A stretch of 64,000 nucleotides of DNA, taken from contig NZ_CP110232.1 in the NCBI RefSeq assembly GCF_029144185.1, positions 434,001-498,000 on the forward strand, read 5' to 3'. This DNA is from Vagococcus intermedius. GTDB taxonomy: Bacteria > Bacillota > Bacilli > Lactobacillales > Vagococcaceae. The notes beneath the pieces were generated by a model. The model made no database searches. It saw nothing but the letters and a program-made list of their open reading frames with translations, and was not told the DNA's origin. This document shows positions 19,061-26,660 of the stretch, piece after piece (positions within the stretch are counted from its first letter, which is position 1; every line of letters starts with the position of its first letter). A program made the translations under genes and the position numbers.

Positions 19061-19924
19061 ATGTTGTTAAAAAAAATTGATCAAGGACGAGCTTACCTAG
19101 AAAAACATGGCGAGTTATTTGCCTGTCCTAAATGCTCAAGTAAGATGTCAATAAAGGAAAATACGATGAGTTTTGTTTGTCAAAATCACCATCAGTACGA
19201 CTTATCTAAAAAAGGAACGCTTCATTTTTTATCTCACCATATCAAAACAGATTATGATAAAGAAATGTTAGTCCATCGTCAAGAGATGATTAAAAGTGGC
19301 TTATATCAACCACTTGTAAAAAAAATTGCTGATTTAATGAGACAAATACCAATAACAAGTATGGTTGATATGGGATGTGGCGAAGGCAGTTTTTTGCAAG
19401 CCTTAGCAGATGAGAAAGTTCCTGGGACCAAAATAGGCTTTGATATTTCAAAGGATGGGGTATTTTTAGCGACTAATCAACCAGTAGAGGCTTTTTGGTG
19501 TATTGCAGACATGACGAATTTACCTTTTGCTAGTCAGAGTATGAGTCATTTGTTAAATATTTTTTCTCCAAGTCATTATAGTGAATTTACGCGTGTCCTA
19601 CAAAAAGAGGGCTTGTTAATTAAAGTAGTACCTGAAGAGAATTACTTAAAAGAGTTAAGAGAAGTCTTTTATGTAGATAATGAAAGTAAACAAGTGTACA
19701 GTAATGAAAAAGTTGTTAATAAATTTTCACAAGAAATGACACTCCTTTCACAAGAACGTTTGACTTATCAAGTCCCTGTAAGCGAAGAAAATCAAGAACA
19801 CCTTTTAAGAATGTCACCATTACATTGGGGAGCGTCAAAACAGGCTTTCGCTCAGGCTAAAGCACAAGGGATTACTGAAATAACAATCGATGTTTTGGTC
19901 TTAGTTGGAAAAAGTAAAATGTAA
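19061..19924 (+). CDS. 23S rRNA guanine-N1 methyltransferase, RlmA family
   Basis: SAM-dependent methyltransferase of 287 residues acting on 23S rRNA near G745/G748; the Gram-positive type (RlmA-II/TlrB group) modifies G748. An N-terminal zinc finger contains CPKCSSKM, then C and H ligands in FVCQNHHQYDLS. The SAM motif MVDMGCGEGSFLQAL (about 105-119) and the later NIFSPSHYSEFTRVL (about 168-182) are present. The ATG at 19061 follows AAAGGA by nine bases; an upstream GTG at 19043 overlaps that ribosome-binding site. TlrB-type enzymes can give tylosin resistance, but a housekeeping role is more likely. Confidence 0.88.
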   Translation: MLLKKIDQGRAYLEKHGELFACPKCSSKMSIKENTMSFVCQNHHQYDLSKKGTLHFLSHHIKTDYDKEMLVHRQEMIKSGLYQPLVKKIADLMRQIPITSMVDMGCGEGSFLQALADEKVPGTKIGFDISKDGVFLATNQPVEAFWCIADMTNLPFASQSMSHLLNIFSPSHYSEFTRVLQKEGLLIKVVPEENYLKELREVFYVDNESKQVYSNEKVVNKFSQEMTLLSQERLTYQVPVSEENQEHLLRMSPLHWGASKQAFAQAKAQGITEITIDVLVLVGKSKM

Positions 19925-19950
19925 ATGTGAATTTTTTTTGAAAATGGTTG

Positions 19951-19979
19951 TTGCAAATTGTGAAAGCATTTGGTATAGT
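19951..19979 (+). promoter_or_regulatory. sigma-A promoter of the trmL leader
   Basis: TTGCAA at 19951-19956, exactly 17 bases, then TATAGT at 19974-19979. It predicts a leader of about 165 nucleotides before trmL. Confidence 0.8.
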
Positions 19980-20004
19980 ATCTTTAAAGTTATTTTTCGA
20001 TAGT

Positions 20005-20113
20005 TTTTATCAGGGTCCTGTTCTGATAAAAGTTAGTGAAAAATACTCACTAACGTAACGACTCGCAGTGGACTAACACCGAGGCGATACGTTCTTTTTT
20101 TGTATATCGCCTC
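20005..20113 (+). ncRNA. structured 5' leader upstream of trmL (unassigned; riboswitch-like)
   Basis: Three hairpins in series. The first is a 9-pair stem TTTTATCAG / CTGATAAAA (20005-20013, 20023-20031). The second is an 8-pair stem GTTAGTGA / TCACTAAC (20032-20039, 20047-20054). The third is a 9-pair stem GAGGCGATA / TATCGCCTC (20081-20089, 20105-20113) whose loop contains T7. Loop bases GTCC (20015-20018) can pair with GGAC (20070-20073). The sequence ACTAAC recurs at 20072-20077 and could replace the 3' arm of hairpin 2. It does not match the T-box, SAM, TPP, lysine, glycine, preQ1 or purine cores I know. Confidence 0.55.
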
Positions 20114-20149
20114 AAATAGAAATAGTCAAATGACCAGGAGGAAATAATC

Positions 20150-20656
20150 ATGACAAATCATATTGTCTTATTTGAACCACAAATACCTGCCAATACAGGG
20201 AATATTGCGAGAACATGTGCCGCAACTAATACGCCCTTGCATCTAATTGAACCTTTAGGTTTTTCAACGGATGATAAACAGTTAAAACGTGCCGGACTAG
20301 ATTATTGGAACGATGTAGACCTTACGTACTATAAAAATTTAGCTGATTTTTTAGAAAAAAATCCGACTATTTCACTACATTTAGTCACAAAATTTGGTCA
20401 TGATGTGTATAGTGACGTAGATTATAATGATGGAAAAGATCACTATTTTATGTTTGGAAAAGAAACAACAGGTTTGCCAGAAGAATTTATGCGGGACAAT
20501 GAAGAGTTATGTGTTCGAATACCGATGAACGATGAACATGTCCGTTCGCTTAATTTATCTAATACAGCTGCCTTAGTCATTTATGAGGCCTTACGTCAAC
20601 AAAGTTTTCCAAATTTAGAACTAACTCATCATTACGAAAACGATAAATTGGATTAA
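20150..20656 (+). CDS. trmL: tRNA (cytidine/uridine-2'-O-)-methyltransferase TrmL
   Basis: SPOUT methyltransferase of 168 residues that methylates the wobble ribose-34 of certain leucine tRNAs. The trefoil-knot motifs are present: [21 protein letters not shown] at the N-terminus (N and R catalytic region), [12 protein letters not shown] (about 104-115), and [28 protein letters not shown] (about 124-151). Shine-Dalgarno AGGAGG precedes the ATG. A sigma-A promoter and a long structured leader stand in front, and a strong bidirectional terminator follows. Confidence 0.95.
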   Translation: MTNHIVLFEPQIPANTGNIARTCAATNTPLHLIEPLGFSTDDKQLKRAGLDYWNDVDLTYYKNLADFLEKNPTISLHLVTKFGHDVYSDVDYNDGKDHYFMFGKETTGLPEEFMRDNEELCVRIPMNDEHVRSLNLSNTAALVIYEALRQQSFPNLELTHHYENDKLD

Positions 20657-20665
20657 GTTTTAATC

Positions 20666-20702
20666 AAAAAAACGAGGTTAGCCATGGCTAACCTCGTTTT
20701 TT
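20666..20702. terminator. bidirectional terminator between trmL and the acetyltransferase gene
   Basis: Near-perfect palindrome AACGAGGTTAGCC / GGCTAACCTCGTT with A and T runs on both sides. Confidence 0.92.
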
Positions 20703-21334
20703 AGTTGTGTTAATTTTTTTAGATCGAGGTTGCTATCTGTTAGTACATCGAGATGCTTAGTTATCGTGTCGATTGGCCAGTCCCACCAAGCTAAGGCTTC
20801 AAGGGCTTGAATAACCTCATCTGAAAAGCGTTTCTTTATTTGTCTTGCAGGGTTTCCACCGACAACTGTATAAGGTGGAATATCTTTTGTTACAACTGAG
20901 TTTGCTGCAATAATACTACCATTACCAATCGTAACGCCTGGTAAAACAGTGACATTTTGCCCAAACCAAACATCGTTTCCAATGATAGTATCGCCTTTAT
21001 AGGGTAAGTCAGTTAATTTTGGAGCATGGTCTGCCCACTGCCCACCCATGATATTAAAAGGATAAGTTGTGACAGAAGCTAGACGATGGTTACAGCCATT
21101 CATGATGAACTCAATACCGCTAGCAATGGCACAAAATTTTCCAATAATTAAGTTATCACCAATAAAATCATAGTGATGGGTGACGCACTCTTCAAAGCTT
21201 ATTTCTGAGTTGCCGGCATCAAAATAGGTGTAGTCACCAACACTTATGGAGTCTCTTGTTAAATCATTTTTGATAAAGATAAGTTGTGGAATGAGAGGAT
21301 TAGGATATTTGGCATTTTTGTCTGGAATTAGCAT
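20678..21334 (-). CDS. Vat/CatB-type xenobiotic O-acetyltransferase (hexapeptide family)
   Basis: Left-handed beta-helix acyltransferase of 218 residues using acetyl-CoA. Features shared with streptogramin A acetyltransferases (Vat) and XAT-class CatB enzymes are IGKFCAIASGIEFIMNG followed by CNHRLASVTTYPFN with the catalytic His, then KGDTIIGNDVWFGQNVTVLPG. IIAANSVVTKDIPPYTVVGGNPA and WWDWPIDTI follow. The hexapeptide repeats run from about residue 70 to 170. The similarity is family-level; the NGCNHR spacing differs slightly from the NGANHR usual in Vat. It could be an intrinsic Vat-like enzyme or an acetyltransferase with another acceptor. No mobile-element signs surround it. Confidence 0.85.
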   Translation of the reverse strand: MLIPDKNAKYPNPLIPQLIFIKNDLTRDSISVGDYTYFDAGNSEISFEECVTHHYDFIGDNLIIGKFCAIASGIEFIMNGCNHRLASVTTYPFNIMGGQWADHAPKLTDLPYKGDTIIGNDVWFGQNVTVLPGVTIGNGSIIAANSVVTKDIPPYTVVGGNPARQIKKRFSDEVIQALEALAWWDWPIDTITKHLDVLTDSNLDLKKLTQLKNEVSHG

Positions 21335-21485
21335 TAAATCACTCCTTTTAGTGAGTGTAAATAAAAATCATGTTACTGTCAATAAGTAGTAGTCGATAAA
21401 AAAACTAAAAAGGTTATTTTTTCTTGTTATTATTCAGATAAACTACTATCATAGATACATAATCCAAAAAGAAAGTGGGAGTGAA

Positions 21486-24134
21486 ATGGGAGACGTACTT
21501 GCAGATGAATTAGATCCAACTGAAGGCATGTTTATCACAGGGAAAGTAGCCGCTATCTTTTTTCAAAACCCTACTAATTTTTATAAAGTAGTCTTGGTTA
21601 AAGTAGTCTCTACTAATACTTCTTATAAAGAAAAAGAAATTGTTGTGACAGGGAGCTTTGGAGATCTACAAGAGGAAGAAGTCTATCGTTTTCAAGGTGA
21701 TTTTGTTGACCATCCAAGGTATGGTCAACAGTTTCAAGTCGAGTCATATCAGCAAGATAAACCGACGTCTGAAACGGGACTAATTGCTTATCTATCCAGT
21801 GATAAATTTCCAGGTATTGGGAAGAAAACTGCTGAAAATATGGTTGAAATGTTAGGTGAAGGGATTATTGATGAAGTTATGGCGGACCCAACACGTCTTA
21901 ATAGTGTTCCAGGCATCACTTCAGCCAAACGAGATATGATCGTTGAGACGCTTCGTCAAAATTATGGAATGGAACAAATTGTCATTGGGCTAAACCGTTA
22001 CGGTTTTGGCAGTCAGTTAGCCATGGCTATATTTCAAACCTATAAGGAAGAAACCTTAAACATTATTGAAGAAAATCCTTATCAATTAACAGAAGATATT
22101 GAAGGAATTGGGTTTAAAAAAGCAGATGTTATAGCGGAGCAACTTGGTTACGCAGCTGATTCGCCTAAACGATTAGCAGCTGCCATTAGACATGTCTTAT
22201 TAGATAGTTGTTTTGATACAGGTAACACCTATATTGAAGCCGAAGAGTTACTAAAAAAGGCTATCAGAACTTTAGAAAGTAGTCGCTCATTTAGAATCAG
22301 TCCAGACTTAGTGGCCAATGAAATCATTGCCTTAGTAGAAGCGAATAAAATACAACAAGAAGGGACACGCCTTTATGAAAATACACTGTATTTTTCTGAA
22401 TGGGGGGTTGGTACGTCCATTCAACGCTTACTATCACGAAAGAAAACAATAAAATATGATGAAGAAGATATCGATAAAACCATCCGATTAATTGAGAAAA
22501 AGTTAGCTATTAGTTATGGAGATTCTCAGATTGAAGCAATGAAAGAAGCTATTCGCTCACCGTTATTTATTTTAACTGGCGGACCAGGTACAGGGAAAAC
22601 AACTGTCATTAATGGCATTGTGACACTTTTTGCAGAATTAAATGGTCTCTCATTAGATATTGACGATTATCAAAACGCCATTTTTCCAATTTTGTTGGCA
22701 GCACCAACAGGTAGGGCAGCCAAACGGATGAATGAAACGACAGGTCTGCCGGCAAGTACCATTCATCGTATGTTGGGGTTAACTGGTCGTGAGAGTAACG
22801 CAAGTTTAAGTAGCAAAGAATTAGAAGGTGGGTTATTAATTGTTGATGAAATGTCGATGGTTGATACGTGGTTAGCTAATACCTTGTTAAAAGCAGTGCC
22901 AACAAATATGCAGATTATCTTAGTAGGGGATAAAGATCAATTGCCTTCTGTCGGGCCAGGTCAAGTCCTTCATGATTTACTAGGAATTAGTGAATTACCG
23001 AGTCGAGAGCTTGTCGAAATTTATCGTCAAGAAGATCAGTCTAGCATTATTTCTTTAGCACATACTATCAAAAAAGGACAGCTACCTGATGATTTTACTC
23101 AAAACCATCGTGATCGCTCCTTTTTCCAAGCAAATGCTTATCAAATTGAAGAGATTATTAGACAAATAGTAACTAAAGCCCAAAAAAAAGGATTTACACC
23201 ACAAGATATTCAAGTTCTGGCACCAATGTATCGTGGGGTTGCTGGGATAGATAACCTGAATAAGATGATGCAAGAAATATTTAACCCTAATTCAGATGGT
23301 CAACGAAAAGAAGTTGTCTGGAATGATAAAATCTATCGAATTGGGGATAAGGTGTTACATTTAGTTAACAGTCCAGAAGCAAATGTGTTCAATGGGGATA
23401 TGGGAAAAGTTGTTGGCATCACCCTAGCCAAAGACTCAGAGGATAAGGTGGATGAACTGATTCTTGAGTTTGACGCTAATGAAGTGGTTTATAAGCGGAA
23501 TGAATGGAATAAAATTACTCTGTCATATTGTTGTTCGATTCATAAATCTCAAGGTAGTGAGTTTAAAATGGTTATACTTCCAATGGTTCATCAATATCAA
23601 CGTATGCTACAAAGAAATCTACTATATACAGGCTTGACGCGTAGTAAAGATTTGTTGATTTTATTAGGAGAAGTAAAAGCATTTAGCGAATGTGTCGCCA
23701 ATGAAGGGGCGAATCGTCAAACAAGTCTTAAAGAACGAATTATCTCAGCTGACCAAATGTCTCTCACCTTACGAACACGATTAGAAAACTATGAAACGAA
23801 TTTAATGATAGAAGAGGACAGTGAGATCGGTGAGCTGTCCAGTTCTGAGAAAAAAGCTGAGGTTGGGATAAAAAAAGTTAACTCTCAAAAAAAAGAGACA
23901 GCTAAACAAGAGCCGGTCTCCTCACCTAAAGTGGAGGAACTGTCATTATTTAGTAATGATTTTAATGAAGAGGATAAGCGGACAAAGATCGTCAACTTAG
24001 AACCTTTAGCAAGTCAAGAATCAGAAGAGTCTATTGAACCCAATCAATTAACGCTAACAAAAGTCAGGGAACAGTTGATTGACCCAATGATAGGAATGAC
24101 AGATATTACGCCATATGATTTTATGGCTAATTAA
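21486..24134 (+). CDS. recD2: ATP-dependent DNA helicase RecD2
   Basis: SF1B 5'-3' helicase of 882 residues, the RecD form found without RecBC. An N-terminal extension (about 1-200) includes helix-hairpin-helix segments (FPGIGKKTAENMVEMLG, VPGITSAKRDMI, IEGIGFKKADVIAEQLG). The helicase core starts with Walker A LTGGPGTGKTT near residue 365 and motif II LLIVDEMSMVDTWL; GDKDQLPSVGPG and SYCCSIHKSQGSEF with LLYTGLTRSKDLLILLG follow. The last 90 residues are charged and low complexity, without a recognised domain. The Shine-Dalgarno is GTGGGAG. Monocistronic. Confidence 0.95.
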   Translation: MGDVLADELDPTEGMFITGKVAAIFFQNPTNFYKVVLVKVVSTNTSYKEKEIVVTGSFGDLQEEEVYRFQGDFVDHPRYGQQFQVESYQQDKPTSETGLIAYLSSDKFPGIGKKTAENMVEMLGEGIIDEVMADPTRLNSVPGITSAKRDMIVETLRQNYGMEQIVIGLNRYGFGSQLAMAIFQTYKEETLNIIEENPYQLTEDIEGIGFKKADVIAEQLGYAADSPKRLAAAIRHVLLDSCFDTGNTYIEAEELLKKAIRTLESSRSFRISPDLVANEIIALVEANKIQQEGTRLYENTLYFSEWGVGTSIQRLLSRKKTIKYDEEDIDKTIRLIEKKLAISYGDSQIEAMKEAIRSPLFILTGGPGTGKTTVINGIVTLFAELNGLSLDIDDYQNAIFPILLAAPTGRAAKRMNETTGLPASTIHRMLGLTGRESNASLSSKELEGGLLIVDEMSMVDTWLANTLLKAVPTNMQIILVGDKDQLPSVGPGQVLHDLLGISELPSRELVEIYRQEDQSSIISLAHTIKKGQLPDDFTQNHRDRSFFQANAYQIEEIIRQIVTKAQKKGFTPQDIQVLAPMYRGVAGIDNLNKMMQEIFNPNSDGQRKEVVWNDKIYRIGDKVLHLVNSPEANVFNGDMGKVVGITLAKDSEDKVDELILEFDANEVVYKRNEWNKITLSYCCSIHKSQGSEFKMVILPMVHQYQRMLQRNLLYTGLTRSKDLLILLGEVKAFSECVANEGANRQTSLKERIISADQMSLTLRTRLENYETNLMIEEDSEIGELSSSEKKAEVGIKKVNSQKKETAKQEPVSSPKVEELSLFSNDFNEEDKRTKIVNLEPLASQESEESIEPNQLTLTKVREQLIDPMIGMTDITPYDFMAN

Positions 24135-24146
24135 ATTAATTAGGTT

Positions 24147-24195
24147 ACAGTTAATCATTTTTGAGGGTTCTTCGAAAATGATTAACTGTTTTTTT
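24147..24195 (+). terminator. intrinsic terminator of recD2
   Basis: Fifteen-pair stem ACAGTTAATCATTTT / AAAATGATTAACTGT with a 13-base loop and T6. Confidence 0.92.
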
Positions 24196-24415
24196 GTATG
24201 ATATTAATTTTAGGTAGGACCAGAATTATTAGTCGACTATAAGAACAGTACGCAATCGTGTTCATTTATTGTTAGATATTTATGTTTTTTGCGACAGATT
24301 GTGATGATTCTCGTTTTTATAGTGAATAAAAGCCTACTATTGTTGATTCTTAAGAGATGTCATTAGGATTGTAGAAGGAAGATTTAGTTAGTGTTTGCTA
24401 TCACTAGTGTATTTC

Positions 24416-24444
24416 TTGCGAAAAAAAATTGATTACAGTACGAT
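24416..24444 (+). promoter_or_regulatory. candidate promoter of the 24.5-kb small-protein cluster
   Basis: TTGCGA at 24416-24421, 17 bases, TACGAT at 24439-24444. Each box matches four of six consensus positions. The cre-like palindrome begins 15 bases after the -10 box. Confidence 0.45.
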
Positions 24445-24458
24445 GTATTTAAGCAAAA

Positions 24459-24472
24459 GAAAAGCGCTTTTC
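24459..24472. promoter_or_regulatory. cre-like CcpA site (perfect palindrome)
   Basis: GAAAAGCGCTTTTC is a perfect 14-base palindrome with the central CG and flanking A/T typical of cre. It is placed just downstream of the promoter, where CcpA normally blocks transcription. An alternative is a short mRNA hairpin. Confidence 0.5.
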
Positions 24473-24510
24473 AATTGTTGATAAAGTCAAAACATGGAGG
24501 AGAAGATAGT

Positions 24511-24768
24511 ATGCATTTATTGGCTATGATGATAGTAGGATTACTTATTGGAGCAGCAGCGAGTGCAATAACTTCTAAGAGTATCCCTGTTTCTGGTTGG
24601 TTAGGTAATATTCTAGCTGGATTGATTGGTTCTTGGTTAGGCCAATCTTTATTTGGAACATGGGGGCCGAGGTTAGCTGGTATTTCCCTGTTACCATCTC
24701 TAGTGGGCGCTATTATTTTAGTTTTAGTGGTGTCACTTGTTATGAGTAATATGGCTAAACGAAATTAA
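24511..24768 (+). CDS. GlsB/YeaQ/YmgE family stress-response membrane protein
   Basis: Small integral membrane protein of 85 residues with three hydrophobic segments (about 2-22, 30-50 and 56-80). The family pattern is glycine-rich: MIVGLLIGAAASAITSKSIPVSGWLGNILAGLIGSWLGQ with the GxxG-rich second helix. These proteins are often called transglycosylase-associated, but no enzymatic function is established; they are stress-induced in several Firmicutes. The start is ATG 24511, eight bases after GGAGGAG. The longer in-frame TTG start at 24475 overlaps the ribosome-binding site. It is the first gene of a cluster of small envelope-type proteins. Confidence 0.88.
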   Translation: MHLLAMMIVGLLIGAAASAITSKSIPVSGWLGNILAGLIGSWLGQSLFGTWGPRLAGISLLPSLVGAIILVLVVSLVMSNMAKRN

Positions 24769-24919
24769 GTGAGTGTCATGTTGATTAACTAGAAATATAG
24801 TAACAATCAGACTTAACGCTAACAAGCGTGAAGAAATATAAACTAATAAAAAGTAAGCGACATAAAAATAAAGGTTTTGGACAAGGTATTGTACAACCAT
24901 CCCTATTATTGACATGACT

Positions 24920-24956
24920 GCATCCAAAACTAGTAAAACAGTTTTGGGTGCTTTTT
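24920..24956 (+). terminator. intrinsic terminator after the GlsB-family gene
   Basis: GCATCCAAAAC / GTTTTGGGTGC stem (one G-U), 10-base loop, T5. It separates the GlsB-family gene from the next small ORF. The 150 bases between that gene and this hairpin hold no convincing ORF. Confidence 0.75.
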
Positions 24957-24997
24957 GTTTTAAATAAACTATTCGGATTTAGAAAGGAAGAAATCAG

Positions 24998-25147
24998 ATG
25001 ACAATCAAACATGATAAAAATAATGAAGTAGAAGAGACAAAAGAATCACCTTTAGTAGAACCGGAAGAAAAGAATCCACCTAAACCGTTGGTTAACCCTA
25101 AAAAAGATGAACCACTAAGTCCTTTAACAGAACCAAATAAAAAATAA
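24998..25147 (+). CDS. small charged proline-rich protein, unknown function
   Basis: Forty-nine codons from ATG 24998 with Shine-Dalgarno AGAAAGGAAG. The product is hydrophilic, rich in Glu, Lys and Pro, with a loose repeat PLVEPEEKNPPKPLVNP then KKDEPLSPLTEPNKK. It has no hydrophobic segment and is probably disordered. I do not recognise the family. The good ribosome-binding site, the codon use like its neighbours and the tight arrangement with the next two genes suggest it is real. It may be an accessory to the membrane proteins around it. Confidence 0.6.
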   Translation: MTIKHDKNNEVEETKESPLVEPEEKNPPKPLVNPKKDEPLSPLTEPNKK

Positions 25148-25177
25148 TGAGAGTGAGAGATGGAAGGAGAATGCGAC

Positions 25178-25309
25178 ATGCAAAAAAAATTAATGGAAAA
25201 TAAAAGTAAAGTTAGTAAATTTTTAATTGCAACAGCAGCTACCTATGCTTTTAACAAATGGTTAACTAAAAATAATCAAAAAGCAGATAAAAAGAAAAGA
25301 AAAAACTAA
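25178..25309 (+). CDS. small basic protein with one short hydrophobic segment, unknown function
   Basis: Forty-three codons from ATG 25178, preceded by GGAAGGAG. The middle, FLIATAATYAFNKWL, is hydrophobic or amphipathic and flanked by lysine-rich ends (MQKKLMENKSKVSK and KADKKKRKN), as expected for a small membrane-associated protein. An ATG at 25171 is in another frame and stops at once. It is 30 bases after the 49-codon gene and 58 before the large membrane protein gene. No family was recognised. Confidence 0.6.
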   Translation: MQKKLMENKSKVSKFLIATAATYAFNKWLTKNNQKADKKKRKN

Positions 25310-25367
25310 AAAGTGCTGGGAAATATCAGGTATTAAATAACTCTAAATAAGAAAGGAGATACTTAAG

Positions 25368-26435
25368 ATGACGATCAATGAAGAAAATAAAATCAGTACA
25401 AATAACGTTGTGAGAGAAGAATTATTAGTAGATGATCAAAGAAATAACCAGGCAGGTAAGTCACTTTCATGGGGGGCTATTTTAGCAGGTGTGATGACGT
25501 TCTTTTCACTGTTTATCCTCTTATCCTTTATTGGTTCAGCGATTGGCTTTGGAACGGTTGCGCCTACTTCTGATAAACCTTTTGAACATGTTGGAGCAGG
25601 TCTAATTACTTGGACGATTCTTACGTTCTTACTGTCGTTTTTAGGAGCAGGTTTTGTTTCGGGGGCGACTGCTAAAAAATCAGGTTATATCCATGGATTT
25701 TTAACATGGGCAGCCTCATTTTTATTATTAATAGTGGTCTTAACTTTTGCGACAGTCGGGGCACTATCTAACCTTGGCTCCCTATTTGGTAATGCTGTTG
25801 CTGATGTTGGCGATGGGATCACAGAAGTTGTTCAGATTTCTGCTAGTGGTGTCACTGACTTGGCTACTAATTTAGGTGACGAGATCGACACTGATAAATT
25901 AAATCAAGCAGTTAAGGGTGGTCTTAAGGAAACAGATATCCCAGAGCTACAACCTGATTATTTAAAAAAAGAACTAAATAAATCAACAGACTATCTGAAA
26001 AAAGCTGGCAAACAGATGGTAACAGAACCGGAAAACTCAGATCAAGCGATCGATAATTTATCTAAGAACTTAGAAAATCAAGTGACTGATATGAAAGAAG
26101 CTTTGGATAAGGAAGCGGTGGCTCGTTCTGTTGCTAAAAATACTGATTTGACTGAAGCCGAAGCCAAAGAAGCAGTCTCTAATATTATGACAGAGTATGA
26201 TAAAGCAAGTAGTCAAGCCTCTAAAAAAATTGAAGAGTTGAAAGAAGATATTAACCAACTAAGGAGTGAGTTAGATAAAGAGGTTAAAGAAGCACGCGAA
26301 ACAGCAGAAGATGCGTCAAATACAGCAGCTAAAATGTCTGGCTTAGCATTTGTAGCCGCGATGCTAGCGTTAATCCTAACCTCTTACGCTGGCATGAAAG
26401 GGGCAAGTACTAAGAGTTATTACGTGTTTAAATAA
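25368..26435 (+). CDS. membrane protein with long coiled-coil domain, unknown function
   Basis: Protein of 355 residues. Three N-terminal hydrophobic segments (about 35-60, 75-100 and 108-132) begin with the glycine-rich SWGAILAGVMTFFSLFILLSF. A long charged helical region follows (about 150-320), including EELKEDINQLRSELDKEVKEARETAEDASNTAA with heptad-like spacing. One C-terminal membrane helix closes it (MSGLAFVAAMLALILTSYAG). The N-terminal part resembles membrane proteins of stress-gene neighbourhoods, but I cannot assign a named family. Shine-Dalgarno AAAGGAGA. It is the last gene of the cluster and a terminator follows. Confidence 0.82.
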   Translation: MTINEENKISTNNVVREELLVDDQRNNQAGKSLSWGAILAGVMTFFSLFILLSFIGSAIGFGTVAPTSDKPFEHVGAGLITWTILTFLLSFLGAGFVSGATAKKSGYIHGFLTWAASFLLLIVVLTFATVGALSNLGSLFGNAVADVGDGITEVVQISASGVTDLATNLGDEIDTDKLNQAVKGGLKETDIPELQPDYLKKELNKSTDYLKKAGKQMVTEPENSDQAIDNLSKNLENQVTDMKEALDKEAVARSVAKNTDLTEAEAKEAVSNIMTEYDKASSQASKKIEELKEDINQLRSELDKEVKEARETAEDASNTAAKMSGLAFVAAMLALILTSYAGMKGASTKSYYVFK

Positions 26436-26470
26436 TGACTAGTGTTACTAAATTAGCAGTCATTTCTAAT

Positions 26471-26507
26471 AAAAAAAGCACTTACTTTTAAAGGTAGGTG
26501 CTTTTTT
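26471..26507 (+). terminator. intrinsic terminator after the coiled-coil membrane protein
   Basis: GCACTTAC / GTAGGTGC (one G-U) with A7 before and T6 after. Confidence 0.88.
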
Positions 26508-26530
26508 CATATTAGTTTAAAAGAATGAGC

Positions 26531-26583
26531 TTAAGGTTTGTGATGGCAACTAAACTTAGATTGGTTGCCATCACAAACCTTAA
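26531..26583. repeat. perfect 20-bp inverted repeat, unexplained
   Basis: Arms 26531-26550 and 26564-26583 are exact reverse complements (left arm begins TTAAGGTTTG, ends GATGGCAAC), with a 13-base loop. It lies between a functional terminator and the end of the convergent lipid-kinase gene. No long T run follows on either strand, so it is not a standard terminator. Confidence 0.85.
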
Positions 26584-26601
26584 TTTTGACTATCTTACCT
26601 G

Positions 26602-26651
26602 TTCTTTTTCTTAAACTGATCGCCATAGTCAGAGATAGTTAAGAAAAAGAA
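26602..26651. repeat. 13-bp inverted repeat with inner hairpin, next to the 20-bp repeat
   Basis: TTCTTTTTCTTAA (26602-26614) and TTAAGAAAAAGAA (26639-26651) are exact complements. Inside, CTGA (26616-26619) pairs with TCAG (26629-26632). It ends nine bases before the stop codon of the minus-strand kinase-family gene and may be part of its 3' end. Confidence 0.75.
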
Positions 26652-26660
26652 AGGAGATCG

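Larger units (their letters stand above)
24196..24510. other. non-coding stretch between recD2 and the small membrane-protein cluster
   Basis: About 315 bases with no supported ORF on either strand. The last 95 bases hold a candidate promoter and a cre-like palindrome (listed separately). I see nothing recognisable in 24196-24410. Confidence 0.6.

Noticed and set aside
19980-20149. T-box leader before trmL
   Set aside because: No TGGNACCGCG antiterminator sequence and no specifier loop; trmL is not an amino-acid or synthetase gene.
20678-21334. Naming the acetyltransferase as a specific vat resistance gene
   Set aside because: Motifs are family-level; the acceptor cannot be decided from sequence alone.
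24733-25012. Minus-strand frames of 64 and 75 codons between the GlsB-family gene and the 49-codon gene
   Set aside because: They overlap coding sequence on the plus strand and a terminator hairpin, and the translations are Ser/Phe/Tyr-rich without motifs.
26531-26651. Insertion sequence or MITE
   Set aside because: No transposase, no target-site duplication recognised and no second copy in the window; kept only as unexplained inverted repeats.
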